NCBI GenBank assembly: GCA_028288395.1
Contig: JAQBNV010000603.1
Location: forward strand, 1 to 12,376
From: Adhaeribacter sp.
GTDB lineage: Bacteria > Bacteroidota > Bacteroidia > Cytophagales > Hymenobacteraceae
Direction of reading: 5' to 3'
DNA: 12,376 nucleotides
Part shown: positions 1 to 7,734 of the stretch, piece by piece
Position numbering within the stretch: position 1 is the stretch's first letter
How the letters are laid out: each line of letters begins with the position of its first letter
Program-made: the position numbers and the translations under genes
Notes under the pieces: generated by a model
The model's input: the letters and a program-made list of their open reading frames with translations, nothing else
What the model was told of the DNA's origin: nothing
The model's database searches: none

Positions 1-509
1 AGATAGTTTCGTAGCTTCTGTCTTTTCTCTACATTGTTATAAATATCTCCATTAGCCTTTGCTGTAGAAATACCAAATTTTTGACAGAGTTTTCTTAACC
101 CATCTTCCGGTAATAAGACAAAATCACTATTTTCAAATTTCTTTCGTTTAATAAATACTTCTGGAGTTATTCTAGATAGACTTGTATTATAAACTTTCTT
201 GATGTGAAGCAATCCTTCTTCGTTAGTTAATCCCTCCAGCTCAAAAGTGGTAGTTACGGAATCATCAATGATAATATCTTTATGGTTAGCATTAAATACA
301 CATTCTATTTCAACCAATTGATTCTCAGCTGAAATATTAAGCATATCCCTACTTGCTTCTGAATCATTAAGGAATAAATCCAAAGCTTTTAAAATAGTAG
401 ATTTACCAGCATCATTTATTCCAACAATAACAATAAAATCATCAAAACAAACTTCAATTTTGTTCTTGATACCTCTGAAATTAGTTATATGACACTTTTT
501 AAGACGCAT
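1..509 (-). CDS. AAA family ATPase (OLD/RecF-like), N-terminal part only
   Basis: The minus strand reads open from ATG at 509-507 to the window edge, giving 169 codons with no stop; the C-terminus lies outside the window. The protein starts MRLKKCHITNFRGIKNKI, the typical opening of RecF/SMC/OLD-type ABC ATPases (a beta strand, then NFRGI). It continues with a Walker A motif, GINDAGKST, at residues 30-38. A region rich in charged residues follows, as in the family's insertion between Walker A and the signature motif. The Walker B, signature and any C-terminal TOPRIM nuclease domain would lie off the edge, so an OLD nuclease, a RecF-like repair ATPase and a defence-system ATPase cannot be told apart. 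Base composition is about 30% GC (152 of 509 by hand count), far below the genes to its right, which suggests acquired DNA. No convincing promoter was seen between it and the inverted repeat at 556-609. Confidence 0.85.
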   Translation of the reverse strand, partial: MRLKKCHITNFRGIKNKIEVCFDDFIVIVGINDAGKSTILKALDLFLNDSEASRDMLNISAENQLVEIECVFNANHKDIIIDDSVTTTFELEGLTNEEGLLHIKKVYNTSLSRITPEVFIKRKKFENSDFVLLPEDGLRKLCQKFGISTAKANGDIYNNVEKRQKLRNY

Positions 510-555
510 TTTTATCAGATTAAAAAGACAAGAAGATATATAGATATTGTATTTG

Positions 556-609
556 ATTTTGTAATGAAAAAAGGAGGTTTAGTTAAACCTCCTTTTTTCA
601 TTACAAAAT
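556..609 (-). terminator. Perfect 26-bp inverted repeat, terminator of nrdA
   Basis: Arms 556-581 and 584-609 are exact reverse complements separated by two bases. The core is GGAGG/CCTCC, flanked by six A/T pairs, so either strand ends the GC-rich stem with a run of six T. It starts five bases after the nrdA stop and is therefore the likely end of the nrdBA transcript. It also lies 47 bases upstream of the ATPase start, so it should insulate that gene from nrdA transcription. The arms are unusually long for a simple terminator. Confidence 0.85.
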
Positions 610-613
610 ATTT

Positions 614-2998
614 TTAGCTACCACAAGCCTCGCAAGCATCTGGATTATCCAACGAGCAGGCTAGGTCGCTTTTATTTTGCTCCAGGCTGTTGTTGTAGAC
701 TGGCTGGAGTGTTTCGGCGGCTTGTTTTTCTACCGTAAACTTGATGGCATCCACGGCGGCTTTGGTGCGGAGGTAGTACATACCGGTTTTCAGGCCGCGT
801 TTCCAGGCGTGGAAGTGCATCGAAGTCAGTTTACCGAAGTTCGGGTTCTGCACGTGCAGGTTCAGGCTCTGGCTCTGGCAGATATACGCACCGCGGTCGG
901 CCGACATATCGATAATGGTTTTCTGCTTAATTTCCCATACGGTTTTGTACAGGTCCTTGATATTCTGCGGAATGTTCGGAATATTCTGTACCGAACCATT
1001 GGCTGAGATAATCTGGTTTTTCAGGTTATCGTTCCAGATGCCGAGTTTAATCAGGTCTTTCAGCAAATGCTTGTTTACCACCATAAACTCACCGCTGAGT
1101 ACGCGCCGCACATATATATTAGAGGTATAAGGCTCAAAGCTCTCGTTGTTACCTAATATTTGCGCGGTAGAAGCGGTTGGCATAGGCGCTACTAATAAAG
1201 AGTTACGCACGCCGTGCTCTACTACCTCGTTGCGCAAAGCTTCCCAATCCCAACGACCCGAATCTGGTTTTACGCCCCACATATCAAACTGGAAAATACC
1301 CCGGCTCAACGGCGAACCTTCGAAGGTTTCGTAAGCACCGTCTTTTATTGCCAGGTCTTTCGAAGCTGTCATGGCCGCAAAGTAAATGGTCTCGAATATT
1401 TCTTTATTCAGTTGTTGCGCTTCTTCGCTTTCGAAAGGCATACGCAGGTGAATAAAAGTGTCGGCCAGCCCCTGAATACCTAAACCAATAGGTCGGTGGC
1501 GCATATTTGATTTTTTGGCTTCCGGAACCGGGTAATAATTGATGTCGATAACCTTGTTCAGGTTTTTGGTTACCTGGTAAGTTACCTCGTACAGTTTCTG
1601 GTGGTCGAACTTCTTGTGGTCGCCTTGGCCGGTTACGTAACGCGGCAACGCCAGCGAGGCCAGGTTACAAACCGCAATTTCGTCGGCGGAGGTGTACTCC
1701 ATAATCTCGGTACATAAGTTACTAGACTTAATGGTACCTAAATTCTGCTGGTTAGACTTGCTATTGGCGGCATCTTTAAACAACATATAAGGCGTACCGG
1801 TTTCGGTCTGGGCTTCCAGCACGGCAAACCACAACTCCTGCGCTTTAATGGTTTTGCGGGCGCGGCCTTCTTTTTCGTATTTGGCGTAGAGCATTTCAAA
1901 CTCTTTGCCCCAGCACTCATCCAAACCAGGCGCTTCGTTCGGGCAGAACAGGCTCCACTCGCCGTTCTCCTCTACGCGCTTCATAAATAAATCGGGGGTC
2001 CAGAGGGCGAAGAATAAATCGCGGGCGCGCATCTCTTCTTTCCCGTGGTTCTTACGCAAATCCAGGAACTCGAAAATATCGGCGTGCCACGGCTCTAAAT
2101 AAATCGCAAAAGCGCCTTTACGCTTGCCACCGCCCTGGTCTACGTAGCGGGCCGTGTCGTTAAACACTTTCAGCATCGGCACCAAGCCGTTAGAAGTACC
2201 GTTGGTACCTTTAATATAAGAACCGGTGGCACGTACGCCGTGGATGCTTAAGCCGATACCACCAGCACTCTGCGAAATTAACGCACAGTTTTTCAGGGTA
2301 TCGTAAATACCCGAAATGCTATCGTCTTTCATGGTAAGCAGGAAACAGCTCGATAACTGGGGCTTGGGCGAGCCGGCGTTAAATAAAGTAGGCGTAGCGT
2401 GCGTAAACCACTTCTCCGACATTAGGCTGTAGGTTTGCAAGGCCTGCTCGATATCGTTTTTATGAATACCAATGGCTACCCGCATCAGCATGTGCTGCGG
2501 ACGCTCTACAATTTTACCGTCGAGGCGCAGCAAATAAGAACGCTCCAAGGTTTTGTAACCGAAATAATCGTAGTTGTAATCGCGGTCGTAAATAATGCTG
2601 GAGTCGAGCAAAGCCGCGTGCTTCCGGATTATTTCGTACACGTCTTTGGCCAGCAAAGAGGCATTTTCGCCGGTTTTGGGATCTTCGTAGGTATACAGCC
2701 GTTTCATGGTGCTGCTGAACGACTTGGCCGTTACTTTGTGCAGGTTTGAAATGGCAATCCGGGCGGCCAGAATGGCGTAATCGGGGTGTTTGGTGGTCAT
2801 GGAGGCCGAAATCTCCGCGGCCAGGTTATCGAGTTCTACGGTAGTTACGCCATCGTAAATACCGTCAATCACTTTTTTGGCAACTTCTATCGGGCTCACA
2901 AAATCCATGTGCAGCCCGTAGCACAACTTTTCTATCCGGGCGGTAATTTTATCAAATTTGACCGATTCGCGTCGGCCGTCTCGTTTTATAACTAACAT
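614..2998 (-). CDS. nrdA: Ribonucleoside-diphosphate reductase, class Ia, large (alpha) subunit
   Basis: The protein reduces ribonucleoside diphosphates to deoxyribonucleotides in the cytoplasm, together with the NrdB radical subunit. Numbered from the ATG at 2998 (794 aa), the N-terminal ~90 residues form an ATP-cone ([17 protein letters not shown]), which implies dATP/ATP control of overall activity. Active-site elements are all visible: C218 (LSSCFLL) and C444 (AVCNLAS) as the redox pair, N427/C429/E431 in NLCTEI, and the radical-transfer pair Y741-Y742 in TGMYYLRT. The C-terminal tail ends in CEACGS (C789, C792), the thioredoxin-accessible shuttle pair. The reading frame extends two codons further to a TTG at 3004, but ATG at 2998 gives the MLVIKRDG start normal for the family and is preferred. 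It lies downstream of nrdB with a 185-nt gap and is probably co-transcribed. It is slightly longer than E. coli NrdA (761 aa), and no intein or truncation is seen. Confidence 0.97.
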   Translation of the reverse strand: MLVIKRDGRRESVKFDKITARIEKLCYGLHMDFVSPIEVAKKVIDGIYDGVTTVELDNLAAEISASMTTKHPDYAILAARIAISNLHKVTAKSFSSTMKRLYTYEDPKTGENASLLAKDVYEIIRKHAALLDSSIIYDRDYNYDYFGYKTLERSYLLRLDGKIVERPQHMLMRVAIGIHKNDIEQALQTYSLMSEKWFTHATPTLFNAGSPKPQLSSCFLLTMKDDSISGIYDTLKNCALISQSAGGIGLSIHGVRATGSYIKGTNGTSNGLVPMLKVFNDTARYVDQGGGKRKGAFAIYLEPWHADIFEFLDLRKNHGKEEMRARDLFFALWTPDLFMKRVEENGEWSLFCPNEAPGLDECWGKEFEMLYAKYEKEGRARKTIKAQELWFAVLEAQTETGTPYMLFKDAANSKSNQQNLGTIKSSNLCTEIMEYTSADEIAVCNLASLALPRYVTGQGDHKKFDHQKLYEVTYQVTKNLNKVIDINYYPVPEAKKSNMRHRPIGLGIQGLADTFIHLRMPFESEEAQQLNKEIFETIYFAAMTASKDLAIKDGAYETFEGSPLSRGIFQFDMWGVKPDSGRWDWEALRNEVVEHGVRNSLLVAPMPTASTAQILGNNESFEPYTSNIYVRRVLSGEFMVVNKHLLKDLIKLGIWNDNLKNQIISANGSVQNIPNIPQNIKDLYKTVWEIKQKTIIDMSADRGAYICQSQSLNLHVQNPNFGKLTSMHFHAWKRGLKTGMYYLRTKAAVDAIKFTVEKQAAETLQPVYNNSLEQNKSDLACSLDNPDACEACGS

Positions 2999-3054
2999 AG
3001 GCAAATAGAGGAATTAAAAGGTTGTGGAACAGGCAAAGCAATACTCCCCTGCAC

Positions 3055-3069
3055 CCGGTAAAATACCGG
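3055..3069 (-). other. Small hairpin in the nrdA leader
   Basis: CCGGTA and TACCGG are separated by AAA, giving a 6-bp stem with a 3-nt loop, 57 bases upstream of the nrdA ATG on the transcribed strand. It overlaps the 10-bp palindrome ATACCGGTAT at 3063-3072. No role is known; it could be a protein-binding site or an mRNA structure. Confidence 0.4.
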
Positions 3070-3118
3070 TATAACAGTACATTGATGAATAAAAGTGGTG
3101 GTAAAGGAAAGCCGACGA

Positions 3119-3165
3119 GGGGACCTGAAAATAACAGAAGGGTTTAATTTCTTTTTCAGGTTCCT
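3119..3165 (-). other. Stem-loop between nrdB and nrdA
   Basis: ACCTGAAAA (3123-3131) pairs with TTTTCAGGT (3153-3161). The stem extends outward to 3119 and 3165 with two G-C and two G-U pairs, giving about 13 bp and a 21-nt loop. It begins shortly after the nrdB stop on the transcribed strand. No T-run follows, so it is not a classical terminator. A role in mRNA processing, 3'-end protection of nrdB or partial attenuation is possible. Confidence 0.45.
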
Positions 3166-3183
3166 CATCTCTAAAAGGTTAAA

Positions 3184-4155
3184 TTAAAAATCTTCGTCGA
3201 GCGAGAAGAGGTTATCCGTCCGGTCGCTCATCACGCCGGCCTTTTGGTATTCGCCCACGCGTTTTTCAAAGAAATTGGTTTTGCCTTGCAGCGAAATCAT
3301 TTCCATAAAGTCGAAAGGATTAGTGGCATTGTAAACTTTAGCGCAGCCCAAAGCTACCAGGAGGCGATCCGCTACGAACTCGATATATTGACTCATTAAT
3401 TTGGCATTCATACCTATCAGGTCAACTGGCAACGCATCCGTTACAAATTCCTGCTCAATGGCAACGGCGTCGCGGATGATGCTTTGTACGCGCTCTTCCG
3501 ATAACTTGTTTTGCAGCATCGAGTACAACAAACAGGCAAAATCGCAATGCAAACCTTCGTCTCTGGAAATCAATTCGTTAGAGAAAGTTAAACCAGGCAT
3601 CAGGCCCCGTTTCTTCAGCCAGAAGATAGAACAGAAAGATCCGGAAAAGAAAATACCTTCTACAGCCGCAAAAGCAATGAGGCGTTCGGTAAAGTTTTCG
3701 GAGTTAATCCACTTTAAAGCCCACGCCCCTTTTTTCTTCACGCAGTCAACGGTTTCCAGGGCGTTAAACAGGCGATCTTTTTCAACGGTGTCTTTAATAT
3801 AAGTATCTATTAATAAGGAATAGGTCTCGGAGTGAATATTTTCCATCATAATCTGGAAGCCGTAAAAACAACGGGCTTCCGGAATCTGTACCTCCTGCAT
3901 GAAGTTAATGGCCAGGTTTTCGTTTACAATGCCATCTGAGGCTGCAAAGAAAGCCAGTACGTGCGAGATAAAATGCCTTTCGCCATCGTTCAGGCGCTCC
4001 CAGTCTTTCTGGTCCTGCGACAAATCTATTTCTTCGGCCGTCCAGAAACTGGCCTCGGCTTTTTTATACATCTGCCACACATTGTCATGTTGAATCGGGA
4101 ACAGGACAAACCTATTCGGATTTTCTGCTAAGATTGGCTCCATGCTTTGCTCCAT
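3184..4155 (-). CDS. nrdB: Ribonucleoside-diphosphate reductase, class Ia, small (beta) subunit
   Basis: This 323-aa ferritin-like protein holds the di-metal centre and tyrosyl radical that start each NrdA turnover. Metal ligands are all present: D74 (AASDGIV), E105 and H108 (ENIHSETY), E166 (AAVEGIFF), and E200 with H203 (RDEGLHCDF). The radical tyrosine is Y112, four residues after H108 as in E. coli NrdB (H118/Y122), so this is a tyrosyl-radical enzyme rather than a class Ic Phe variant. The acidic C-terminal tail (NLFSLDEDF) is the segment that docks into NrdA. An in-frame Met at residue 5 is an alternative start. It is the first gene of the leftward nrdB-nrdA pair and is divergent from rplU. 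A possible promoter -7 element, TATATTTG, lies on the minus strand at 4263-4256, but I see no good -33 partner. I found no convincing NrdR box in the 360-bp intergenic region. Confidence 0.97.
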   Translation of the reverse strand: MEQSMEPILAENPNRFVLFPIQHDNVWQMYKKAEASFWTAEEIDLSQDQKDWERLNDGERHFISHVLAFFAASDGIVNENLAINFMQEVQIPEARCFYGFQIMMENIHSETYSLLIDTYIKDTVEKDRLFNALETVDCVKKKGAWALKWINSENFTERLIAFAAVEGIFFSGSFCSIFWLKKRGLMPGLTFSNELISRDEGLHCDFACLLYSMLQNKLSEERVQSIIRDAVAIEQEFVTDALPVDLIGMNAKLMSQYIEFVADRLLVALGCAKVYNATNPFDFMEMISLQGKTNFFEKRVGEYQKAGVMSDRTDNLFSLDEDF

Positions 4156-4255
4156 ACTGTTTTAATATTTAAATGAGTAATAACTGATTTTTTTTGGCTT
4201 GCTCTTGTATCAACCGGGTCACCTTCCAAAGGTTTTTTGCCCCGAATCAGTTGTT

Positions 4256-4263
4256 CAAATATA
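4256..4263 (-). promoter_or_regulatory. Possible -7 element for nrdB
   Basis: The minus strand reads TATATTTG, an exact fit to the Bacteroidota TAnnTTTG element. The -33 TTTG expected about 19 bases upstream is absent (GTTC is nearby), and the implied leader is about 95 nt. The call is tentative. Confidence 0.3.
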
Positions 4264-4451
4264 CGTAAAGAGGCCCTGAACTTTTTCCCCAAAATTCAGT
4301 TATTTCTCCACATAATTTACCCCTTGACTATCAATTAATTAACAAATAATTAACAGAATTCGCACCCCACCGCCCACAAATTGTGAAAAACCCCTTCTAT
4401 ATGCTTATATCGCTATTTAGCAGTGTGTATAAATATAAAGCTGGGTTGTGG

Positions 4452-4482
4452 TTGCGGTTCTGAATTATTTTTCTTAATTTTG
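4452..4482 (+). promoter_or_regulatory. Bacteroidota-type promoter of rplU-rpmA
   Basis: TTG at 4452-4454 and TAATTTTG at 4475-4482 are 20 bases apart, close to the primary sigma factor consensus TTTG-N19-TAnnTTTG. The expected transcript start is near 4489, leaving a leader of about 27 nt before the rplU ATG at 4516. The promoter lies inside the open reading frame upstream of that ATG, which argues against an extended L21. Confidence 0.65.
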
Positions 4483-4515
4483 CCCTCCAAATATCAAAAC
4501 CAAACAGAAAGCAAC

Positions 4516-4827
4516 ATGTACGCAATTGTAGACATAGCTGGTCGTCAGACCAAGGTAGAGGGCGGTAAATTCGTCTATACCAATAAGCTTTCCGGCAACG
4601 AGGGTGACGCCGTAGAGTTCGCCAATGTATTATTAACCGAGAATGACGGCAATATCTCTTTAGGAGCGCCGTTCATCAGTGACTTTAAAGTAACCGGTAA
4701 AATACTTGGCCATGTAAAAGGTGACAAAGTGATCGTTTTCAAAAAGAAACGGCGTAAAGGTTACAAAAAGAAAAATGGCCATCGCCAGCAATTTACCAAA
4801 GTATTAATTGACCCGTTAGCATTTTAA
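4516..4827 (+). CDS. rplU: 50S ribosomal protein L21
   Basis: This 103-aa protein binds 23S rRNA in the large ribosomal subunit. It starts MYAIVDIAGRQTKVEGGKF, the typical bacterial L21 N-terminus, and carries the basic signature at about residues 74-95 (VFKKKRRKGYKKK, then NGHRQQFT). Its length matches the family. The frame is open upstream to an ATG at 4423, but those extra 31 residues are not L21-like and would include the promoter, so the start at 4516 is chosen. There is no clear Shine-Dalgarno sequence; the A-rich leader is usual for the phylum. The gene is followed after 12 bases by rpmA, the conserved L21-L27 pair. Confidence 0.97.
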   Translation: MYAIVDIAGRQTKVEGGKFVYTNKLSGNEGDAVEFANVLLTENDGNISLGAPFISDFKVTGKILGHVKGDKVIVFKKKRRKGYKKKNGHRQQFTKVLIDPLAF

Positions 4828-4839
4828 TTTTATACAGAA

Positions 4840-5112
4840 ATGGCACACAAAAAAGGAGCAGGTAGTTCGAACAACGGTCGTGAATCGCATAGCAAACGAC
4901 TGGGCGTGAAGATTTATGGTGGCCAGGCCATCATCGCCGGTAATATCATTGTACGTCAACGGGGCACAGCGCACCACCCAGGCAAAAATGTTGGTTTGGG
5001 TAAAGACCACACGTTATTTGCATTATCTGATGGCGTAGTTCAATTCAGAAAAGGCGCTAAAAACCGTTCTTACGTATCCGTGCTTCCGTTGGAAGTGCCG
5101 GCCGAAGCGTAG
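4840..5112 (+). CDS. rpmA: 50S ribosomal protein L27
   Basis: This 90-aa protein sits near the peptidyl transferase centre of the 50S subunit, with its N-terminal arm reaching the P site. It begins [20 protein letters not shown], so it has no cleavable N-terminal extension of the kind known in Firmicutes. The L27 signature [15 protein letters not shown] lies at about residues 34-48. It is the second gene of the rplU-rpmA operon, with a 12-nt spacer, and is followed by a strong terminator. Confidence 0.97.
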   Translation: MAHKKGAGSSNNGRESHSKRLGVKIYGGQAIIAGNIIVRQRGTAHHPGKNVGLGKDHTLFALSDGVVQFRKGAKNRSYVSVLPLEVPAEA

Positions 5113-5130
5113 TTCGATTTTTAACCATAT

Positions 5131-5168
5131 AAAAAAGGGAAGCTGATAAAGCTTCCCTTTTTTGTTTT
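5131..5168 (+). terminator. Intrinsic terminator of rplU-rpmA
   Basis: A perfect 14-bp stem (5131-5144 with 5150-5163) holds a GGGAAGCT/AGCTTCCC core around the loop GATAA. The right arm ends in six T, followed by G and four more T. It starts 18 bases after the rpmA stop. Confidence 0.9.
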
Positions 5169-5235
5169 GTATTATTTGGTTCTTTCCGGCCAAACTGATA
5201 TCTGTTTCCCTCTCGCTATTATATTCATTTATTCT

Positions 5236-5358
5236 GTGATAAAAAATCACCCTGCCCCTTCTTATTCAAGGAAGGGCGCTTGATTAGCTAAATATTATCC
5301 AGGAAGAATGTCCTCCCTTGTTAAGGGAAGGTGCCCGGAGGGCGGAAGAGTCAATCAC
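5236..5358. repeat. Intergenic hairpin cluster, likely dispersed repeat unit
   Basis: This stretch contains four consecutive small hairpins. They are GTGAT/ATCAC (5236-5250), CCCTTCTT/AAG-g-AAGGG (5256-5276), TCCCTT/AAGGGA (5314-5328) and GCCC/GGGC (5333-5343). The left part (CACCCTGCCCCTT, then CAAGGAAGG) resembles the reverse complement of the right part (CACCTTCCCTTAA, then CAAGGGAGG), so the unit looks like two inverted degenerate copies. No coding frame of note is present. Such CCCTT/AAGGG-rich segments often occur in many copies in genomes of this group; that copy number is inferred, not seen. The rest of 5164-5499 holds nothing else I can name. Confidence 0.5.
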
Positions 5359-5499
5359 ATCCAGGAGAAAAGAAGTGCCGCCGCAAAGTTGAAAGCCCGC
5401 TGAAAGAAAAGCCTTAAACTAAGAAGAACTTTATCCACCTACCACCAGATAAAACTAAATATTCTCTATACTTGTAATTCAAGCACCACCTTATCCGCC

Positions 5500-6417
5500 A
5501 TGCTAAAAAATTACCTGTTCAGCGCCTTTACCGCTTTATTCCTGGCACTCGTAACTTTTGCCGCCACCGCGCAACGCGACCCCGATAAAAAGGAATGGAA
5601 GCCTTTGTTTAACGGCAAAGACTTGTCGGGTTGGGATATAAAAATTGCCGGCCACCAGCTGAATGACAACTACAAAAATACGTTCCGGTACGAAGACGGA
5701 ATGGTGCGCATCTCCTATGATGAATACCAGAATTTCGATAATAAATACGGGCACATGTATTACAAAGAGCCCTACTCTCACTACATCTTACGCTTCGAAT
5801 ACCGCTTTACCAGCAATCAAACGCCCGGTGGGGCGGCCTGGAACGTGCGGAACAGCGGCATTATGTTTCATTCACAATCGGCCCAAAGTCTGACTTTAGG
5901 CCAGGAGTTCCCGGTTTCGCTGGAAATACAATTACTGGGGGGCCTGGGTAACAGCGAACGCCATACCGGCAATCTTTGCACCCCGGGTACCATCGTGCAC
6001 ATGAATGGAAAACTAAATCCCAACCACTGCATCGACTCCAACTCCAAAACCTACCACGGCGACTATTGGGTTAAAGCCGAAATAATAGTACTGGGTGATT
6101 CGATTATAAAGCACATCATAGAAGGCGACACGGTGCTTACTTACCAGAAACCGCAGATTGGCGAAGTAGCCTGGGCGCAGGGCAAGCAGGATGCTTATAC
6201 AAAAGAATGGTTAAGTAAAAACGGCATGGCTTTAAAAGAAGGCTACATTTCCCTGCAGGCTGAAAGCCATCCCATCGATTTCCGGAACGTCGAAATCCTG
6301 AACCTGAAAGGTTGCACCGACCCCAAAGCCAAAAACTACAAATCGTACTACGTGGTATCGGACAACAAACCTTGCAACTATGGCTTCTGGGAGAAGGTCA
6401 AGCACGTATTTCGCTAA
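5500..6417 (+). CDS. Secreted DUF1080 (3-keto-disaccharide hydrolase-like) protein
   Basis: The 305-aa product starts with a signal peptide (residues 1-24, hydrophobic core LFSAFTALFLALVTFAA, likely cleavage ATA|Q), so it is exported. Residues ~32-268 form one DUF1080 domain (Pfam PF06439), a concanavalin-like beta-sandwich family that includes 3-keto-glucoside/disaccharide hydrolases. Recognisable pieces are WKPLFNGKDLSGWDIK near the start, NSGIMFHSQ (118-126), SLEIQLLGG (140-148) and GYISLQAESHPIDFRNVEIL near the end. The real substrate cannot be read from the sequence. The last ~35 residues carry GCTDPKAKNY with a second Cys-Asn-Tyr at 292-294, resembling the GCTDPxAxNYxP...C.Y unit seen in secreted Bacteroidota proteins. 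The gene stands alone. A weak -7-like TATACTTG lies at 5467-5474 with no clear -33. Confidence 0.85.
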   Translation: MLKNYLFSAFTALFLALVTFAATAQRDPDKKEWKPLFNGKDLSGWDIKIAGHQLNDNYKNTFRYEDGMVRISYDEYQNFDNKYGHMYYKEPYSHYILRFEYRFTSNQTPGGAAWNVRNSGIMFHSQSAQSLTLGQEFPVSLEIQLLGGLGNSERHTGNLCTPGTIVHMNGKLNPNHCIDSNSKTYHGDYWVKAEIIVLGDSIIKHIIEGDTVLTYQKPQIGEVAWAQGKQDAYTKEWLSKNGMALKEGYISLQAESHPIDFRNVEILNLKGCTDPKAKNYKSYYVVSDNKPCNYGFWEKVKHVFR

Positions 6418-6461
6418 AGTTTAAAGAATATCTCCGCCAAATAAATACCACCTTTAGCTGC

Positions 6462-6488
6462 CGCCAGTTTAGCGAAGCGTAACTGGTG
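6462..6488 (+). other. Stem-loop downstream of the DUF1080 gene
   Basis: CGCCAGTT (6462-6469) pairs with AACTGGTG (6481-6488), including one G-U pair, around an 11-nt loop, 45 bases after the DUF1080 stop. It has no T-run after it, so it may stabilise the mRNA 3' end rather than terminate. Confidence 0.35.
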
Positions 6489-6494
6489 CCGATA

Positions 6495-6542
6495 AATAAA
6501 AGGAAGTTTTCAACTTTCGAAAGTCAGCCACCTTCTTTTATT
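6495..6542. terminator. Possible bidirectional terminator between convergent genes
   Basis: AATAAAAG (6495-6502) pairs with CTTTTATT (6535-6542), and AAG (6504-6506) with CTT (6532-6534) after a one-base bulge. The long loop contains the perfect 12-nt palindrome ACTTTCGAAAGT (6513-6524). The location between the convergent DUF1080 gene and hemW fits a shared terminator, but the outer stem is AT-rich and weak. Confidence 0.35.
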
Positions 6543-6594
6543 CTTGCCCACCAGTAAAATACTGACGAGCGTAAAGGTGAGCAAACTACTTTGA

Positions 6595-7734
6595 TTATAC
6601 GGCTTGCGGCTCCAGGAATAAATCCAGCGTAATCTGGTCGGCTAATAATTTGCCTTTATCGGTCAGGTAAAGTACTTCGTCCCGGATCAGAATATATTCT
6701 TTCTGCTGCAACTCGGCCAAATATACTTGCTGCCGGGTTGCCAAATCTACCCCGAACTGCCGCCGCAACCGGCCCAGGTCGCAGCCCCAGCTAGTACGCA
6801 GGCTGGTGAGCAGGTATTCGTTGGCCTGGTCCACTACCGTTAGTTCTTCGCGGTCGAAGGCCAGCTGGTTTTGCGCGAGGGCGTTGAGGTATTTGGCATT
6901 ATTAGCCACATTGTATTGCCGGGAAAAACCATTAAACGAATGGGCGCTGGGCCCCAAACCCAGGTAATGAACCCCGCGCCAGTAATTGCTGTTGTGTTTC
7001 GATTCGTAGCCGGGCTGGCAATAATTAGATATTTCGTATTGAGTGAAACCATTAGCCTGCATCCGGCTTACCAATATTTCGAACTGCTCGGCCACAAACT
7101 CATCTTCGCTGGGTTTAAAACTGCCTTTCTTCGTCCAGCGGCCCAGCGCTGTTTTTTCTTCAATAGTCAGGGCGTAGCACGATACATGCTGTACCTGCAA
7201 GGAGAATAATTTACTTAAATCATCCTGCCACAAATCGTGGGAAGGCGCCGGAATGCCATAAATCAGGTCGGTAGTAATATTCGTAAACCCGGCATCCTGG
7301 GCGTATTTAACTGCGTTCAGAGCTTCGGCAGCGTTATGGGCCCGGTTCATACGCTGCAAATGTTCTTCCTGAAACGATTGCAGCCCAACACTCAGGCGGT
7401 TTACCGGCGAGGCAGCCAGTTCCTGGAGTTTGGCCCTGGTTAAATCATCCGGGTTAGCCTCCAGGGTAATTTCGGCATCGGGCGCAATGGTAAAACAGCG
7501 GTGCAGCGAATCGAATATTTGCAACAGTTCTTCCCCGGTGAGTAAAGATGGTGTACCGCCTCCGAAATAAATGGTTTGAATAACCTGGTTAGGCAGGTAG
7601 TTTTGCTGCAAGGTTATTTCCTGACAAATAGCAGCGACCACACTGCCTTTATGCCGCAATGAGGTGCTGAAATGAAAGTCGCAGTAATGACAGGCCTGCT
7701 TGCAAAAAGGAATATGAATATAAATACCGGCCAC
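6595..7734 (-). CDS. hemW: HemW-type radical SAM protein (heme chaperone)
   Basis: The 379-aa protein belongs to the HemN/HemW radical SAM family. Numbered from the GTG at 7734, the 4Fe-4S motif C11-x3-C15-x2-C18 (PFCKQACHYCDF) is followed by Phe rather than the fourth Cys of HemN. This, with HNSNYW at 247-252 (the HNxxYW heme-binding motif of HemW), points to a heme-delivery chaperone and not coproporphyrinogen dehydrogenase. The SAM-binding GGGTPS is at 58-63, and a C-terminal HemN_C winged-helix region ends the protein. The frame is open to an ATG at 7806 (403 aa), but those 24 extra residues are not typical. GTG at 7734 gives the family start MAGIYIHIPF and a normal length. A weak -7-like TACCATTG on the minus strand (7780-7773), with an overlong spacer to any -33, would also lie inside the longer version. 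The gene is convergent with the DUF1080 gene and divergent from the HTCS gene. Confidence 0.93.
   Translation of the reverse strand: MAGIYIHIPFCKQACHYCDFHFSTSLRHKGSVVAAICQEITLQQNYLPNQVIQTIYFGGGTPSLLTGEELLQIFDSLHRCFTIAPDAEITLEANPDDLTRAKLQELAASPVNRLSVGLQSFQEEHLQRMNRAHNAAEALNAVKYAQDAGFTNITTDLIYGIPAPSHDLWQDDLSKLFSLQVQHVSCYALTIEEKTALGRWTKKGSFKPSEDEFVAEQFEILVSRMQANGFTQYEISNYCQPGYESKHNSNYWRGVHYLGLGPSAHSFNGFSRQYNVANNAKYLNALAQNQLAFDREELTVVDQANEYLLTSLRTSWGCDLGRLRRQFGVDLATRQQVYLAELQQKEYILIRDEVLYLTDKGKLLADQITLDLFLEPQAV

Noticed and set aside
677..2995. Several plus-strand open frames of 60-109 codons across nrdA
   Set aside because: They are antisense to a well-conserved gene, have no recognisable domains, and reflect the codon use of the real frame.
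4330..4364. Direct repeat AATTAAC-AAAT-AATTAAC as an operator
   Set aside because: The repeat is short and AT-rich, and likely to arise by chance in this low-complexity intergenic DNA.
4156..4451. NrdR-box pair upstream of nrdB
   Set aside because: AT-rich stretches such as CTATATGCTTATAT caught the eye, but no pair of sites with the NrdR consensus and spacing is present.
4423..4515. N-terminal extension of L21 from an upstream ATG
   Set aside because: The 31 extra residues are not L21-like and the stretch contains the promoter elements at 4452-4482; MYAIVDIAGRQ at 4516 is the family start.
6871..7443. Plus-strand frames of 112 and 68 codons over hemW
   Set aside because: They are antisense to conserved hemW motifs and show no protein-family features.
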